Positions 9,315 to 17,386 of a DNA stretch of 38,420 bases are shown in pieces. The position numbers and the translations under genes were made by a program. Under the pieces are notes generated by a model. That model saw nothing but the letters and a program-made list of their open reading frames with translations, was not told where the DNA came from and did not search any database. Origin of the DNA: Planctomycetota bacterium (GTDB taxonomy: Bacteria; Planctomycetota; J058; JAJDCP01); NCBI GenBank assembly GCA_029260765.1, contig JAJDCP010000187.1:1-38420 (forward strand). Reading direction: 5' to 3'. The stretch's first letter is position 1; each line of letters starts with the position of its first letter.

Positions 9315-9893
9315 GTGCCTCCCCACGCCCAGCGCCTCTCGCGCGTCCCCGCCGTTTTTGCGCGCCCGTGTTTCGCCTCGAGCGAGGAGTGTGAGCGCGT
9401 GCTCGACGTCGCGGGCAACTGGGACCGCATCGACGCCGAGGGGGTCTGCCCCGACCACGACGCGACCGGCTTCTGCTACGAGCTGCCCGTCGCTTGGGAC
9501 CCCCTGCTCGCCGCCCTCGCCGCTCGCATCGACGCGCAGCTCGGTCTTCGCAATCAGGTCGCCGACACTTTCCGCTTCCGCCGCTATGCCCGCGGAGAAG
9601 CCCATCCGCCACACCTCGACAGCTACGAGTTCGCGGGCGTGCACCTGCTCGCGAGCGCGATGCTGTGCCTGAAAGCGCCCGAGCGCGGCGGCGAGACCCG
9701 CTTCGAGATCTCCGGCCTGCAGGTGCCTCCGTGCCCGGGCCAGCTCGTCTGGTGGTACAACTACCTGCCCGATGGCCGCGAGGATCTGTCAGCGCGGCAC
9801 GAGGGCTTGCGGGTCGAGGGCGGCCTGAAGACGACCATCACCTGGTTCGTGTACGCCCCTCTGGAGCAGGCGGCGCGTCGGCCTGCGCTCTGA
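9315..9893 (+). CDS. prolyl-4-hydroxylase-like 2OG-Fe(II) oxygenase
   Basis: A 192-aa protein starting at GTG six bases after the preceding stop, probably by translational coupling because no strong ribosome binding site is seen. It shows the P4H-type core: FRFRRYARGEAHPPHLDSY with the facial-triad HxD (His100, Asp102), GGETRF at 125-130, PGQLVWWYN at 141-149, and the distal RHEGLRVEGGLKTTITWF with His162 as third iron ligand and Lys172 as probable 2-oxoglutarate ligand. Known for the family: hydroxylation of prolyl or other residues in proteins and peptides using 2-oxoglutarate, O2 and Fe(II). Its 3' end overlaps the 3' end of the opposite-strand ATP-grasp gene by 56 bases. Confidence 0.85.
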   Translation: MPPHAQRLSRVPAVFARPCFASSEECERVLDVAGNWDRIDAEGVCPDHDATGFCYELPVAWDPLLAALAARIDAQLGLRNQVADTFRFRRYARGEAHPPHLDSYEFAGVHLLASAMLCLKAPERGGETRFEISGLQVPPCPGQLVWWYNYLPDGREDLSARHEGLRVEGGLKTTITWFVYAPLEQAARRPAL

Positions 9894-10713
9894 GCCAGTC
9901 GAGCATCGCCCCGGCGACGTCGACGCCGGTACGTTCCTGGGCGATGGGCCAATAGCAAGGGAAGTTGACCTCGAGCACCACCTGCCGCGAGGCGGAGCGC
10001 AACAGGTCGACCCCCCCGAAGGCGAGATCCAGACAGTGCACTGCGCGCACGGCGAGGGCGGCGAGCTCGGGCGCGACAGCCTCGACGTCCGCGAAGTAGT
10101 CCTCGGCCACGTCACTGAGCACACTGCGGAAGTCGTCCTGGCGCGGCACCTGCCGGTAACCCGCGACGGCGCGGTCGCCGACCACGACCACCCGCCAGCA
10201 CTCGGCGTCCGGGATCAGCTCCATCAGCTGTGCTTCCCGCCCGCCGAGATGGTCGACCAGCGAGTGCAGACCGGGCAGTGAGTCGACCTGCATGACGCCG
10301 ACGCCGCCTTCTCCTCCGGAGACCTTGACGATCAGCGGGAAGCCGCCGAGCTGGCCGACATACCCGCGGAGCACCGGGCGCTGGGCGCACGCGTACGGAA
10401 TGGCGTGCGGAACCGGCAGGCCCTCGCGAGCCAGGCGCAGGCTGGGGAAGGACCAGGGCGCGAACAGCCGCCGCTCGCAGCGGTAGAAGCTCCCGACCCC
10501 GGGCTTCCACAGCACCTGCTCGGCGGAGTGCGCGTGCGCGTCGACCGCCGAGCGGTAGAGCAGGTCGCCGGCCTCGAGAGCGGGCGGGTCGGTGTAGTCG
10601 AACAGGGGGAGCCAGACCGCCTGGTAGGAGATCTGCCGCGCCTCGCAGGCCGCGAACAGCAGGTTGTCCATCGCCGCGGTCTCGCGGTCGCAGACGTGGA
10701 AGAAGCGTCGCAT
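9838..10713 (-). CDS. ATP-grasp ligase, RimK-like
   Basis: A 291-aa protein from the ATG at 10713, chosen because CCCGAGGG lies seven bases upstream; an ATG 33 bases earlier lacks such a site. The C-terminal two thirds show the ATP-grasp fold: FPLIVKVSGGEGGVGV at 125-140 with Lys130 and the Gly-rich loop, WRVVVVGDRAVAGYRQ at 173-188, DDFRS at 193-197, FGGVDLL at 232-238 and the metal site LEVNFPCYW with Glu248 and Asn250. Known for the fold: ATP-dependent amide-bond formation through an acyl-phosphate. The substrate is not predictable. It converges on and overlaps a 2OG-Fe(II) oxygenase gene, pointing to a joint role in peptide or protein modification. It differs clearly from the RimK homologue 2 kb away. 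Confidence 0.8.
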   Translation of the reverse strand: MRRFFHVCDRETAAMDNLLFAACEARQISYQAVWLPLFDYTDPPALEAGDLLYRSAVDAHAHSAEQVLWKPGVGSFYRCERRLFAPWSFPSLRLAREGLPVPHAIPYACAQRPVLRGYVGQLGGFPLIVKVSGGEGGVGVMQVDSLPGLHSLVDHLGGREAQLMELIPDAECWRVVVVGDRAVAGYRQVPRQDDFRSVLSDVAEDYFADVEAVAPELAALAVRAVHCLDLAFGGVDLLRSASRQVVLEVNFPCYWPIAQERTGVDVAGAMLDWLRAQADAPPAPEGRTRTR

Positions 10714-10959
10714 CGTGCCCTCGGGAGCTGTCACTCCCGTCAGCATCGCCGTTGGCGGACCTGGCGTCCAGGTGGTGCATCCTGCCCTCGAGGTCGGCCG
10801 GGAAAGGACGGCGAGCCTGGCCCTGAATCAGCCTGCGCAGAATCGCCTGGCTCAGATTCCAGCCGGTCCACTCCGCCCTGGGCGGCGCTCGATGAGCCCA
10901 ACCCGGCCCGAGCGGCCTTGTTTGCTACGCATTTCGTTGGTTTCGAAGACGTTGGGGTC

Positions 10960-11220
10960 TGCGCCCAGGGCGACTGCCGACCGTCGACCACGCCCCGAGC
11001 AGCCATACGACTGCGCCGTGCATTCGAACCTGGCTTTCGAAACAAACCGGGCGACGAAGCTCAACAGCACAGGGCCGCGAACCCTGGCTCCGCGACCGAA
11101 ATTTGGCGTCTGATCGCGATCGAACGCTGAGCTCGGTCCTCGGTCCCCTCGGTCTTCCAGGGTCGGGATCAGAATCGGGCTCGGAACCGGCCTCGGACGC
11201 GGGATCGGAGTCGGATCCGC
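10960..11220 (+). repeat. dispersed modular intergenic repeat, copy A
   Basis: Three modules in order. Box 1 (about 10970-11065) contains GTGCATTCGAACCTGG and ACCGGGCGACGAAG and matches box 1 of copy B. Next is CGCGATCGA followed by a short run of CTCGGTCCTCGGTCCC type (11132-11158). Third is a tract of (T)CGG-spaced units ending TCGGAGTCGGATCCGC, identical to copy B at that point. The downstream box 3 seen in copies B, C and D is missing here. Non-coding is favoured, because the matches extend across frames and the tandem unit is 16 bp in other copies. Confidence 0.7.
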
Positions 11221-11347
11221 CAACAAGCTTTCGTGCTGGTGACCTCCCGGCAGGAGAGGCCTTGAACTTCACTCCAGCGCGTTCAGCGCCCACAGCCGCT
11301 CGAGACAGGTGTTCCCGGATGGCATCAGTCTTGTCGGATGGACTGAC

Positions 11348-11464
11348 GCCGGTGGCATCACCGGCGATGCTGGCAATACGGGAAGTGGCGACGCAGGCGG
11401 ACTTCCCGGAGGCAACACCGGAGGTGGCGACGCGGGTGGATCTTCCGGAAACAACACCGGAGGC
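11348..11464 (+). repeat. 39-bp tandem repeat, about three units
   Basis: Two clear 39-bp units (11387-11425 and 11426-11464), each containing GGCGACGC(A/G)GG and AACACCGGAGG, preceded by a more diverged unit (11348-11386). In one plus-strand frame they encode Gly/Asp/Asn-rich repeats (GDAGGLPGGNTGG, GDAGGSSGNNTGG) in a 64-residue frame that starts at a GTG and has no signal peptide. The unit keeps the reading frame, so a coding origin is possible, but no function or convincing start is seen. Confidence 0.6.
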
Positions 11465-11708
11465 AGCCCGGCAGGCAACTCTGGACCCGGCTTTGGTTCC
11501 TGATGATTCGTGGATTCTCCGCCTGGCTCGGATGCCGCCTGTTCGCCGCAGGCAGCCCTGCACACCGGTAAAACGCCTGCGCTCGGTAGACCAACAATGC
11601 TCGGCATGGGGAAGCTGATCTGCACCGGTTGATGTCGCTTCAAGCAGCCTCGGGTTCGGGCTCATCATGGCAATATTCTGTCTCTGCAAGATCGCCCAGC
11701 TACCGTTC

Positions 11709-14700
11709 TCAGGAGGAGCCCTCGCCATAGACCAGGGAGTACACCACAGGGATCACCAGAAGAGTGAACAGTGTGGAGGCGACCAGGCCGAAAATCAGCG
11801 ACCACGCCAGACCCGAGAAAATAGGGTCCAAAGTGATGGGCCAGGCGCCGAGGGCTGTCGTGATCGCGGTGAGGACGATGGGACGCAGACGGACGGCGCC
11901 ACTCTCCAGTAGCGCTTCCTTTTTGGTGCTTCCGCTCTTGATGGCGCCCTTGATGAAATCGATAAGGACGATGGAGTTGCGGACCACAATCCCGCCGAGT
12001 GCGATCATGCCGATCATCGCCGTGGCCGTGAAAAACACGGGATTCTCCAAGCCTCCGACCGGTTGGCTCAAAGTCAAGTTCAAGAAAGTGAAGCCGGGCA
12101 GGATCCCGATGGCTGTGAGGGGAATGGCCGTCATGATGACCAGGGGCATGAAAAAGGACGAGGTCTCGATCACAATCAGCACATAGATCGCGATCAACGC
12201 CGCGCCGAAAGCCAGGCCGAGGTCTCTGAACACATCCACGGTGATCTTCCACTCGCCCTCGCTGTCGAACACCGCGACGGTGCCATCGGGGAGCGGATGC
12301 CGAGCGAGGTCGTCCATCAGGTCGAGGACGATCAGCCCTGGCGACGCGCCTACAACCTCTGCGGTGACAAAGACCACCCTCGCCAGGTCTTTGTGATAGA
12401 TGGGCTGATCCGCCGTGATCCAGCTGAAGCTCCCCAACTCTGCCAGGGGCACAAGCTGACCATCGCTGCCCTTGACCGCGATCCGCGTGAGTTCGGGTCC
12501 CCCTGACCGCTGCTCCAGTGGAAGTTCGACCCGCAACAGCAGCGGTTGACGCTCGCGGGGCACATGGACGGTGGTGGGAGTGCTTCCTCCGAGAGCCAGG
12601 CCGATCGTCTGGACGACCTCCTCGGTCGTGATGCCATGCAGCCCCGCCTTCTCCTTGTCCAGCAAGAAGTCCAGACGCTCGGACGGCGTCGTGGACATGT
12701 CATCGATCTCGTGGACGCCCGCGTGGTCGGTAAGCCTCTCTTTCAACACGTGCGCGGCGCTGATCAACCTGGCGTAGGCCAGGTCCTCCGAGCCGTGGAT
12801 CTCTGCGACCAGCGTGGCGAGCACCGGCGGCCCTGGGGGCACCTCGACGATCTTCACCTGGATGTCACCACTCAGCCCCCGCGCGATCTGTTCCTCCCTG
12901 AGGGTAGCGCACACGGCCTCCAACTCGGCTCGAAGCCGCAGCGCGATCTCGTGGCTCTGCTGCCGCCGGCGCGACTTGTCGACAAGATTGACGCGGATCT
13001 CTCCCACGTTCGGGCCCCGACGCAGATAGTCATGGCGTACGAGGTCGTTGAAGTCCATCGGGCTGGCGACACCGGCATAGGACACCCGGTAGGCGACCTC
13101 CGGAGCCCGGGCCAGGACCTCCTCGAAGCGTTGGAGAGCGGCGGCCGTCGCCTCCAGGGTCGTCCCTTCCGGCATGTCGAGCTTCAGGGCGAGCTCGTTT
13201 TTGTTGTCGAACGGCAGCATCTTGAGCGGAATCAGTCTGCCTGGTACCAGCGCACTGGAGCCGACGAACAGCAGGCATACCACCAGCAGAAAACCGATCC
13301 CGCGCCACTTGCTGGCGATCAGAGGCGTCAGCACCTTGCGATAGGCGGACCGTACCCAACCGGGGACGACGTCCCGACCCGTGGAAGCGTCTCCACTCCC
13401 CTTATGGCGGAGCAAGAGATAGGCCAGCCAGGGGACGATCGTCAGTGCGCTGACGGTAGAGAAGACGACCGTAAGAGGTACGTTGATCGCCATGGGTGCC
13501 ATGTATGGCCCCATCATGCCGGAGATGAAGAACAAGGGCAGGAAGGAGACCACGATGGTGAGCGTCGACATGATCACTGGCGGCAACACCTCGTGCAGTC
13601 CCCAGAGCGTTGCCAGGAGCGGACCGCGCTTGCGCATGAGGATGTGACGCTGAATGTTGTCGACGTTGGTGATGGGGTCATCCACGACCATGCCCAGCGA
13701 CAGGATGAGCGCGAACAGGGTGACTCTGTTGATAGTGTATCCCAGCTGCCAGTTCAGGAACAGGGCGAGACCAAAGGTGATGGGTACGGAGCAAGCGACA
13801 ACCAGCGCTTCCCGCCAACCGAGAAACAAGAACAGCAGCCCCACTACGGTCAACAAGGCGAACAACAGGGAGGAGAGCAGGTCGTTCACCTTGGCGTCCG
13901 CTGTCTCTCCATAGTTGCGAGTGACGGCGTACCGTACATGCGTCGGGATCACGCTCCCGTGTAACTGTCTAAACAGCTGCAGGATCTCGTCGGCGACTGT
14001 GACGGCGTTCGTGCCTCTTTTTTTGGCGATCGCCAGCGTTACGGCCGGCATGGCGGCATCGACCCGGATTCCGGGAATACCCGATTCTTCGAGCCCGGCC
14101 GATCCAAAACCGATGTGCGCGTAGGACTCGGGTCTCACGGGGCCGTCGATGACCGTAGCGACGTCGGACAGGTAGACCGGTCTGCCTTCGTGGACTTTGA
14201 CCACCAGCTCCGCCACATCCTCCCGGCTGCTCAGAAAGGGGCCGCAGGTGACGTCGATGTGACGGTTTCCCCGGTCGAAACTCCCGGCCGACACAGAGGC
14301 GTCCGCCACCTGCAGCTGCCGATGGATCTCTAATGGCGAGAGGTTCCGGGCCTGCAGCCGCTCGGGATCGAGCTCGACCCGGATCTCCCTGGGTAGGCCT
14401 CCTACGATCTCCGTGCGGGACGTGTTCTTGACCCTGGCGAGCCGCGTCAGGACCTCTTCTCCGACCCGGCGGAGGCGATCCGGGCCACACTCCGGGCTCA
14501 TGGAGTAAAGGGTGATGGTCACGATCGGGACATCGTCGATCTCGATGGGCTTTATCAGCCAACCCGAGACACCCGGAGGAGCCTCGTCCAGATGGCGTTG
14601 GATCCGATTGCGGAGCCTGACCATGGCGCGCTCAGGGTCCGTTCCGACATAGAACCGGGCCGTGATGACCGCTTCGTCGCGGCGGGAGATGGAGTACACG

Positions 14701-14969
14701 TGCTCCACGCCATCGATCTGCCAGATGAGCTTCTCCAGTGGAGTCGCCACGAGGTCCTCCACCTCCTCCGCGCTGCCTCCGGGATAACTCACGTAGATGT
14801 CTGCCATGGGTACGACGATCTGCGGATCCTCTTCCCGTGGTGTTCCAAGGATCGACGCGATGCCCACGGAGACGGCGACGAGGATGAGCAGCGGAGCCAG
14901 CCTGCCATCCAGAAAGCGGCTGGAGATTCCCACGAGCAGGCCTCGGGGTCTGTCATTGTCGCCGGGCAT
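11709..14969 (-). CDS. RND-family efflux permease (AcrB-like)
   Basis: A 1086-aa protein, the usual length for RND permeases. The start is the ATG at 14969 after GAGGAGG (spacing eight); an upstream TTG in frame is less likely. It has an N-terminal helix, the REEDPQI motif of the first periplasmic segment, SYPGGSAEEVEDLVATPLE, and the TM4 proton-relay pair GMVVDDPITNVDNIQRH (Asp-Asp near residue 430). A second helix bundle sits at the C-terminus (GIVVRNSIVLIDFIKGA, LRPIVLTAITTALGAWP), giving the twelve-helix, two-loop plan. Known for the family: proton-driven export of metals, drugs or lipids with a periplasmic adaptor and an outer-membrane channel. The adaptor gene lies 36 bases upstream in the same operon; no TolC-like gene is in the window. 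Substrate unknown. Confidence 0.9.
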   Translation of the reverse strand: MPGDNDRPRGLLVGISSRFLDGRLAPLLILVAVSVGIASILGTPREEDPQIVVPMADIYVSYPGGSAEEVEDLVATPLEKLIWQIDGVEHVYSISRRDEAVITARFYVGTDPERAMVRLRNRIQRHLDEAPPGVSGWLIKPIEIDDVPIVTITLYSMSPECGPDRLRRVGEEVLTRLARVKNTSRTEIVGGLPREIRVELDPERLQARNLSPLEIHRQLQVADASVSAGSFDRGNRHIDVTCGPFLSSREDVAELVVKVHEGRPVYLSDVATVIDGPVRPESYAHIGFGSAGLEESGIPGIRVDAAMPAVTLAIAKKRGTNAVTVADEILQLFRQLHGSVIPTHVRYAVTRNYGETADAKVNDLLSSLLFALLTVVGLLFLFLGWREALVVACSVPITFGLALFLNWQLGYTINRVTLFALILSLGMVVDDPITNVDNIQRHILMRKRGPLLATLWGLHEVLPPVIMSTLTIVVSFLPLFFISGMMGPYMAPMAINVPLTVVFSTVSALTIVPWLAYLLLRHKGSGDASTGRDVVPGWVRSAYRKVLTPLIASKWRGIGFLLVVCLLFVGSSALVPGRLIPLKMLPFDNKNELALKLDMPEGTTLEATAAALQRFEEVLARAPEVAYRVSYAGVASPMDFNDLVRHDYLRRGPNVGEIRVNLVDKSRRRQQSHEIALRLRAELEAVCATLREEQIARGLSGDIQVKIVEVPPGPPVLATLVAEIHGSEDLAYARLISAAHVLKERLTDHAGVHEIDDMSTTPSERLDFLLDKEKAGLHGITTEEVVQTIGLALGGSTPTTVHVPRERQPLLLRVELPLEQRSGGPELTRIAVKGSDGQLVPLAELGSFSWITADQPIYHKDLARVVFVTAEVVGASPGLIVLDLMDDLARHPLPDGTVAVFDSEGEWKITVDVFRDLGLAFGAALIAIYVLIVIETSSFFMPLVIMTAIPLTAIGILPGFTFLNLTLSQPVGGLENPVFFTATAMIGMIALGGIVVRNSIVLIDFIKGAIKSGSTKKEALLESGAVRLRPIVLTAITTALGAWPITLDPIFSGLAWSLIFGLVASTLFTLLVIPVVYSLVYGEGSS

Positions 14970-15005
14970 GACACCGTCCTCCTCGGGCAAATGCGGGACT
15001 TCCCG

Positions 15006-16073
15006 TCAGCGCAGACCGATTGGCTCGCCACCGTCGAGGCCAGACAGGATCTCGAGCCTCTCTTCGTCCACCATGCCCCCTACGGAGACGAACCGCCGCC
15101 TCCAGGCGCCGTCCGTTTCACGGACCAACACTGTGTTGAGTTGTCCCACGGTGCGGACTGCCTGCGCGGGCACCAACACGGCTTCCCGCCAGCCGATCTG
15201 CAGGCGGAGCTTGCCGAACATACCCGGAAAGAGTCCCGCATGGGGTGGCAGGTCGACTTTCACGGAGAAGCTGCGGCTGATGGGATCCGCCGAGGGGATG
15301 ATCTCGGCCACCACTCCGGTGAGGTCGGCCTGCCTGGCGGTGATGGTGACCCCGACGGAGTCCCGGTAGCTCAGCTGGCCGATCATTCCCTCCCTCACGT
15401 TCGCTTCGAGCCGAAGCTTCTCGGGGTTGTGCAGGAGCAAGAGGACCTTGCCGGGGTAGGCCAGGTCGCCCGGTTCGGCCAACCGGCGGTCCACGATTCC
15501 CTCCGAAGAGGCGCGCAGCGTGGCATGTCCCAGGGCGACCTCGGCCTCCTCGGCCATCTCCGCCGCGCGTTTCATGCCCGCCTCTGCCTGCTGGAAGCTC
15601 GACAACGCAGCATCCTGATCCCTCTGCGAGGCCCTCCTGTTCTCTGCTAGCGTCAGGATCCGGGCGTATTCCGTCTCGGCCTGCTTCAGCGCCGCGACTG
15701 CTGCATTCTTCGCCTCCAGTGCTTGAATCCGGCGACTCTGAAGCTCCCGGTCCTCGAGCCGGATCAAAACTTCGCCGGTGTGGACGGTGTCTCCCGAAAC
15801 CACGCGGATCTCCAAGACCACACCAGTGACCTGGGAGGCGATGTTGACCCTCGTCTCGGACTGCACCGTCCCTACAGCTTCGTACCAGATGGCGATCTGT
15901 TCACGGCTGGCGAACACAGTGAGCTCGGGATCTTGCAAGGGAGGTGGCAGAGAGAGCCTGGCCGGCTCGATGATTCCCGCGGAGAACGTCCCGTTGATGG
16001 CGAGGATGAGCAGGACGAAGATTCCAGCCCCAAACAACAGGCACAACACGCTTCTGAGTTTGGCAAGGCTCAA
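15006..16073 (-). CDS. efflux RND periplasmic adaptor (membrane fusion protein, HlyD/AcrA type)
   Basis: A 355-aa protein. An N-terminal hydrophobic helix (LCLLFGAGIFVLLILAI) anchors or exports it. Then come the lipoyl-like half (VNIASQVTGVVLEIRVVSGDTVHTGEVLIRLED), a coiled-coil hairpin (about residues 110-185, Ala/Glu/Gln-rich), the second lipoyl half (LRASSEGIVDRRLAEPGDLAYPG) and a beta-barrel with PGMFGKLRL. This is the standard adaptor layout. The start is a TTG after GAAAAGGCG; no better in-frame ATG precedes the signal anchor. It is followed by the RND permease with a 36-base gap, so the two form a pump operon. A frameshifted CoA-binding gene lies 165 bases upstream on the same strand. 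Confidence 0.88.
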   Translation of the reverse strand: MSLAKLRSVLCLLFGAGIFVLLILAINGTFSAGIIEPARLSLPPPLQDPELTVFASREQIAIWYEAVGTVQSETRVNIASQVTGVVLEIRVVSGDTVHTGEVLIRLEDRELQSRRIQALEAKNAAVAALKQAETEYARILTLAENRRASQRDQDAALSSFQQAEAGMKRAAEMAEEAEVALGHATLRASSEGIVDRRLAEPGDLAYPGKVLLLLHNPEKLRLEANVREGMIGQLSYRDSVGVTITARQADLTGVVAEIIPSADPISRSFSVKVDLPPHAGLFPGMFGKLRLQIGWREAVLVPAQAVRTVGQLNTVLVRETDGAWRRRFVSVGGMVDEERLEILSGLDGGEPIGLR

Positions 16074-16238
16074 GGAATCGCCTTTTCATGGGTTCTCGAT
16101 CACTGGGATCATGTAGCAATCATAGCGAAAAATCTTCCCTACGATGTAAAATGCTGCCGGAAAATGACGAGCCGGAATGGCGAGTTCCTCCGGCTCGAAT
16201 AGGCGCATCTCCACCCGTTGTCTGTGCAGGAAGGTCGC

Positions 16239-16639
16239 TCAGAGGCTGCTGACGACCATGATGCATGCATCGTCGATGGTGGTGAATGGTGCCTTCGCGG
16301 CAAAGTCGAGGACATCCTGGTCGAAGCTGCCCTCCTGCAGCCAAGCCACGGGCAGTCCGAGTGTCGCGACTTCTTCTAGCACCTTGCGGGTCACCGGAGG
16401 CGGAGTCACGAAGTTCACGATGTGGATTGGACCGTCCACCGTAGCTTCCGCCAGGTTGGAACAGGCCTTCAACTCGGCGATCACATCGGCCCTTGGATTG
16501 ATGGGTATCACCGTATAGCCTTTGGCTTTCAGGTTCTTGACGAGGATGTTGCCGTACTTCGCGAGATCGGAGCTCGCCCCGACAACCGCGATGCGGTCTC
16601 CAGACTCTTGTTTCTCAGGATCTCCCGGACGCGTTTCAT
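16239..16639 (-). pseudogene. CoA-binding domain protein, apparently frameshifted
   Basis: The frame ending at 16239 encodes a YccU-like CoA-binding Rossmann domain: IAVVGASSDLAKYGNILV, GYTVIPINPRADVI, HIVNFVTPPP, LPVAWLQEGSFD. It has no sensible start: extending it runs under the oppositely directed antitoxin gene. In the next frame, an ATG at 16639 encodes MKRVREILRNKS, which looks like the expected N-terminus of such proteins (a short helix, then IAVVGxS). Joining the two needs one extra base near 16600. So the gene carries a one-base deletion, or the sequence has an error there. Known for the family: binds CoA; role often unclear. It lies upstream of the RND operon on the same strand. Confidence 0.6.
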
Positions 16640-16854
16640 CGAGTCTCTCGACGTGGGCACGATTTTTCTCCCTTGCATTGAGGCGAAGCCAGACATGCCC
16701 TGCGGCACCGCAGAGCTCCAGAATCTGTAGAGATCTTCCCACTAGGGTATGCCTCATAACCTCCCAGCGCCCAGGTTGTCCGGGGAGCTGCGCTTGCGAC
16801 TCGCCGCAAGCGTGAGTATCCTGACGGACAAGACTCCTTACTTCTGGTAATGAG

Positions 16855-17090
16855 ATGCCGACTTCCACGATGACGACCCAAGGACAAATCACAATTCCAA
16901 AGGCGATTCGGGAGGCGTTGGGTGTTCGCCAGGCGATAGAGTCGTCTTCTACCAGTCCGATGATTGCAGAGTCTTCATCGAGCCCGAGACTGTCGATATT
17001 CGCAGCTTACGAGGCAGTGTTCGGCCCCGGAGAAAAGGCGTCACGATCGAGGATATAGAGGCTGCAATCAGGGCCGAGGCGTCCAAGTGA
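16855..17090 (+). pseudogene. AbrB/MazE-type antitoxin, frameshifted
   Basis: Starts MPTSTMTTQGQITIPKAIREALGV, the swapped-hairpin AbrB DNA-binding motif of VapB/MazE antitoxins. The natural continuation (GDRVVFYQSDDCRVFIEPE... ending TIEDIEAAIRAEASK) is in the next frame, so one base is missing near 16932, where CAGGCGAT would be expected to read CAGGGCGAT. The final stop overlaps the GTG of the PIN-domain gene (GTGA), the usual antitoxin-toxin coupling. Known for the family: binds its own promoter and neutralises the toxin. With the frameshift the product would be a 67-aa chimera lacking the toxin-binding tail. Confidence 0.75.
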
Positions 17091-17386
17091 TCGGTCTCGA
17101 TACCAATGTGTTGATTCGCTACCTGGTTGAAGACGAGCCCGAACAAGCAAGGCAGGCAGTCGCGTTGATCGAGGGCACGGTCGACACAGAGGAGCGACTC
17201 TTCGTTCCCCACATCGTCCTATGCGAAGTCGCATGGGTTCTCGGTTCAGCCTACTTGCGGGGATCTATGTCTTCGGTGCCCTCCACCACCGCCTTGGCAA
17301 TCCCCCGGCCCAACCGGCTGCATCATTTCCAACCCTGTCACCGAATGACCCATCAAAAAGGGAGATATGATGAAGACCATATTTGA
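17087..17386 (+). pseudogene. PIN-domain (VapC-like) toxin, 3'-truncated
   Basis: Begins at GTG overlapping the antitoxin stop. The first ~60 residues are a good PIN domain: VIGLDTNVLIRYLVEDEP with the first catalytic Asp, then LFVPHIVLCEVAWVLGSAY with the conserved Glu. After LRGS the match stops, and the remaining ~40 residues (His/Pro-rich, CHRMTHQKGRYDE) do not look like the family; the later acidic residues of the active site are absent. So the toxin is probably inactive. The frame ends inside the start of the downstream persulfide dioxygenase gene. Known for the family: ribonuclease toxin paired with a VapB antitoxin. Confidence 0.7.

Larger units (their letters stand above)
10714..11708. 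other. intergenic region carrying repeat copy A and a Gly-type tandem repeat
   Basis: About 1 kb between the ATP-grasp gene and the RND permease gene with no supported gene. It contains copy A of the dispersed modular repeat (about 10960-11220) and a 39-bp tandem repeat (about 11348-11464), both listed separately. The rest is unassigned. No terminator was identified for the RND permease gene, which ends at its right edge. Confidence 0.5.

Noticed and set aside
8901..9644. Minus-strand 247-residue frame opposite the 136-aa protein and oxygenase
   Set aside because: No motif and no ribosome binding site; both plus-strand genes have good support.
10925..11728. Minus-strand frame through repeat copy A encoding Ser/Asp/Pro repeats
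   Set aside because: The apparent protein comes from the repeat; tandem units of 16 bp in other copies do not keep frame, and there is no start signal.
12546..13964. Long plus-strand open frame opposite the RND permease
   Set aside because: His/Asp/Gln-rich and motif-free, while the minus strand encodes a full RND protein.
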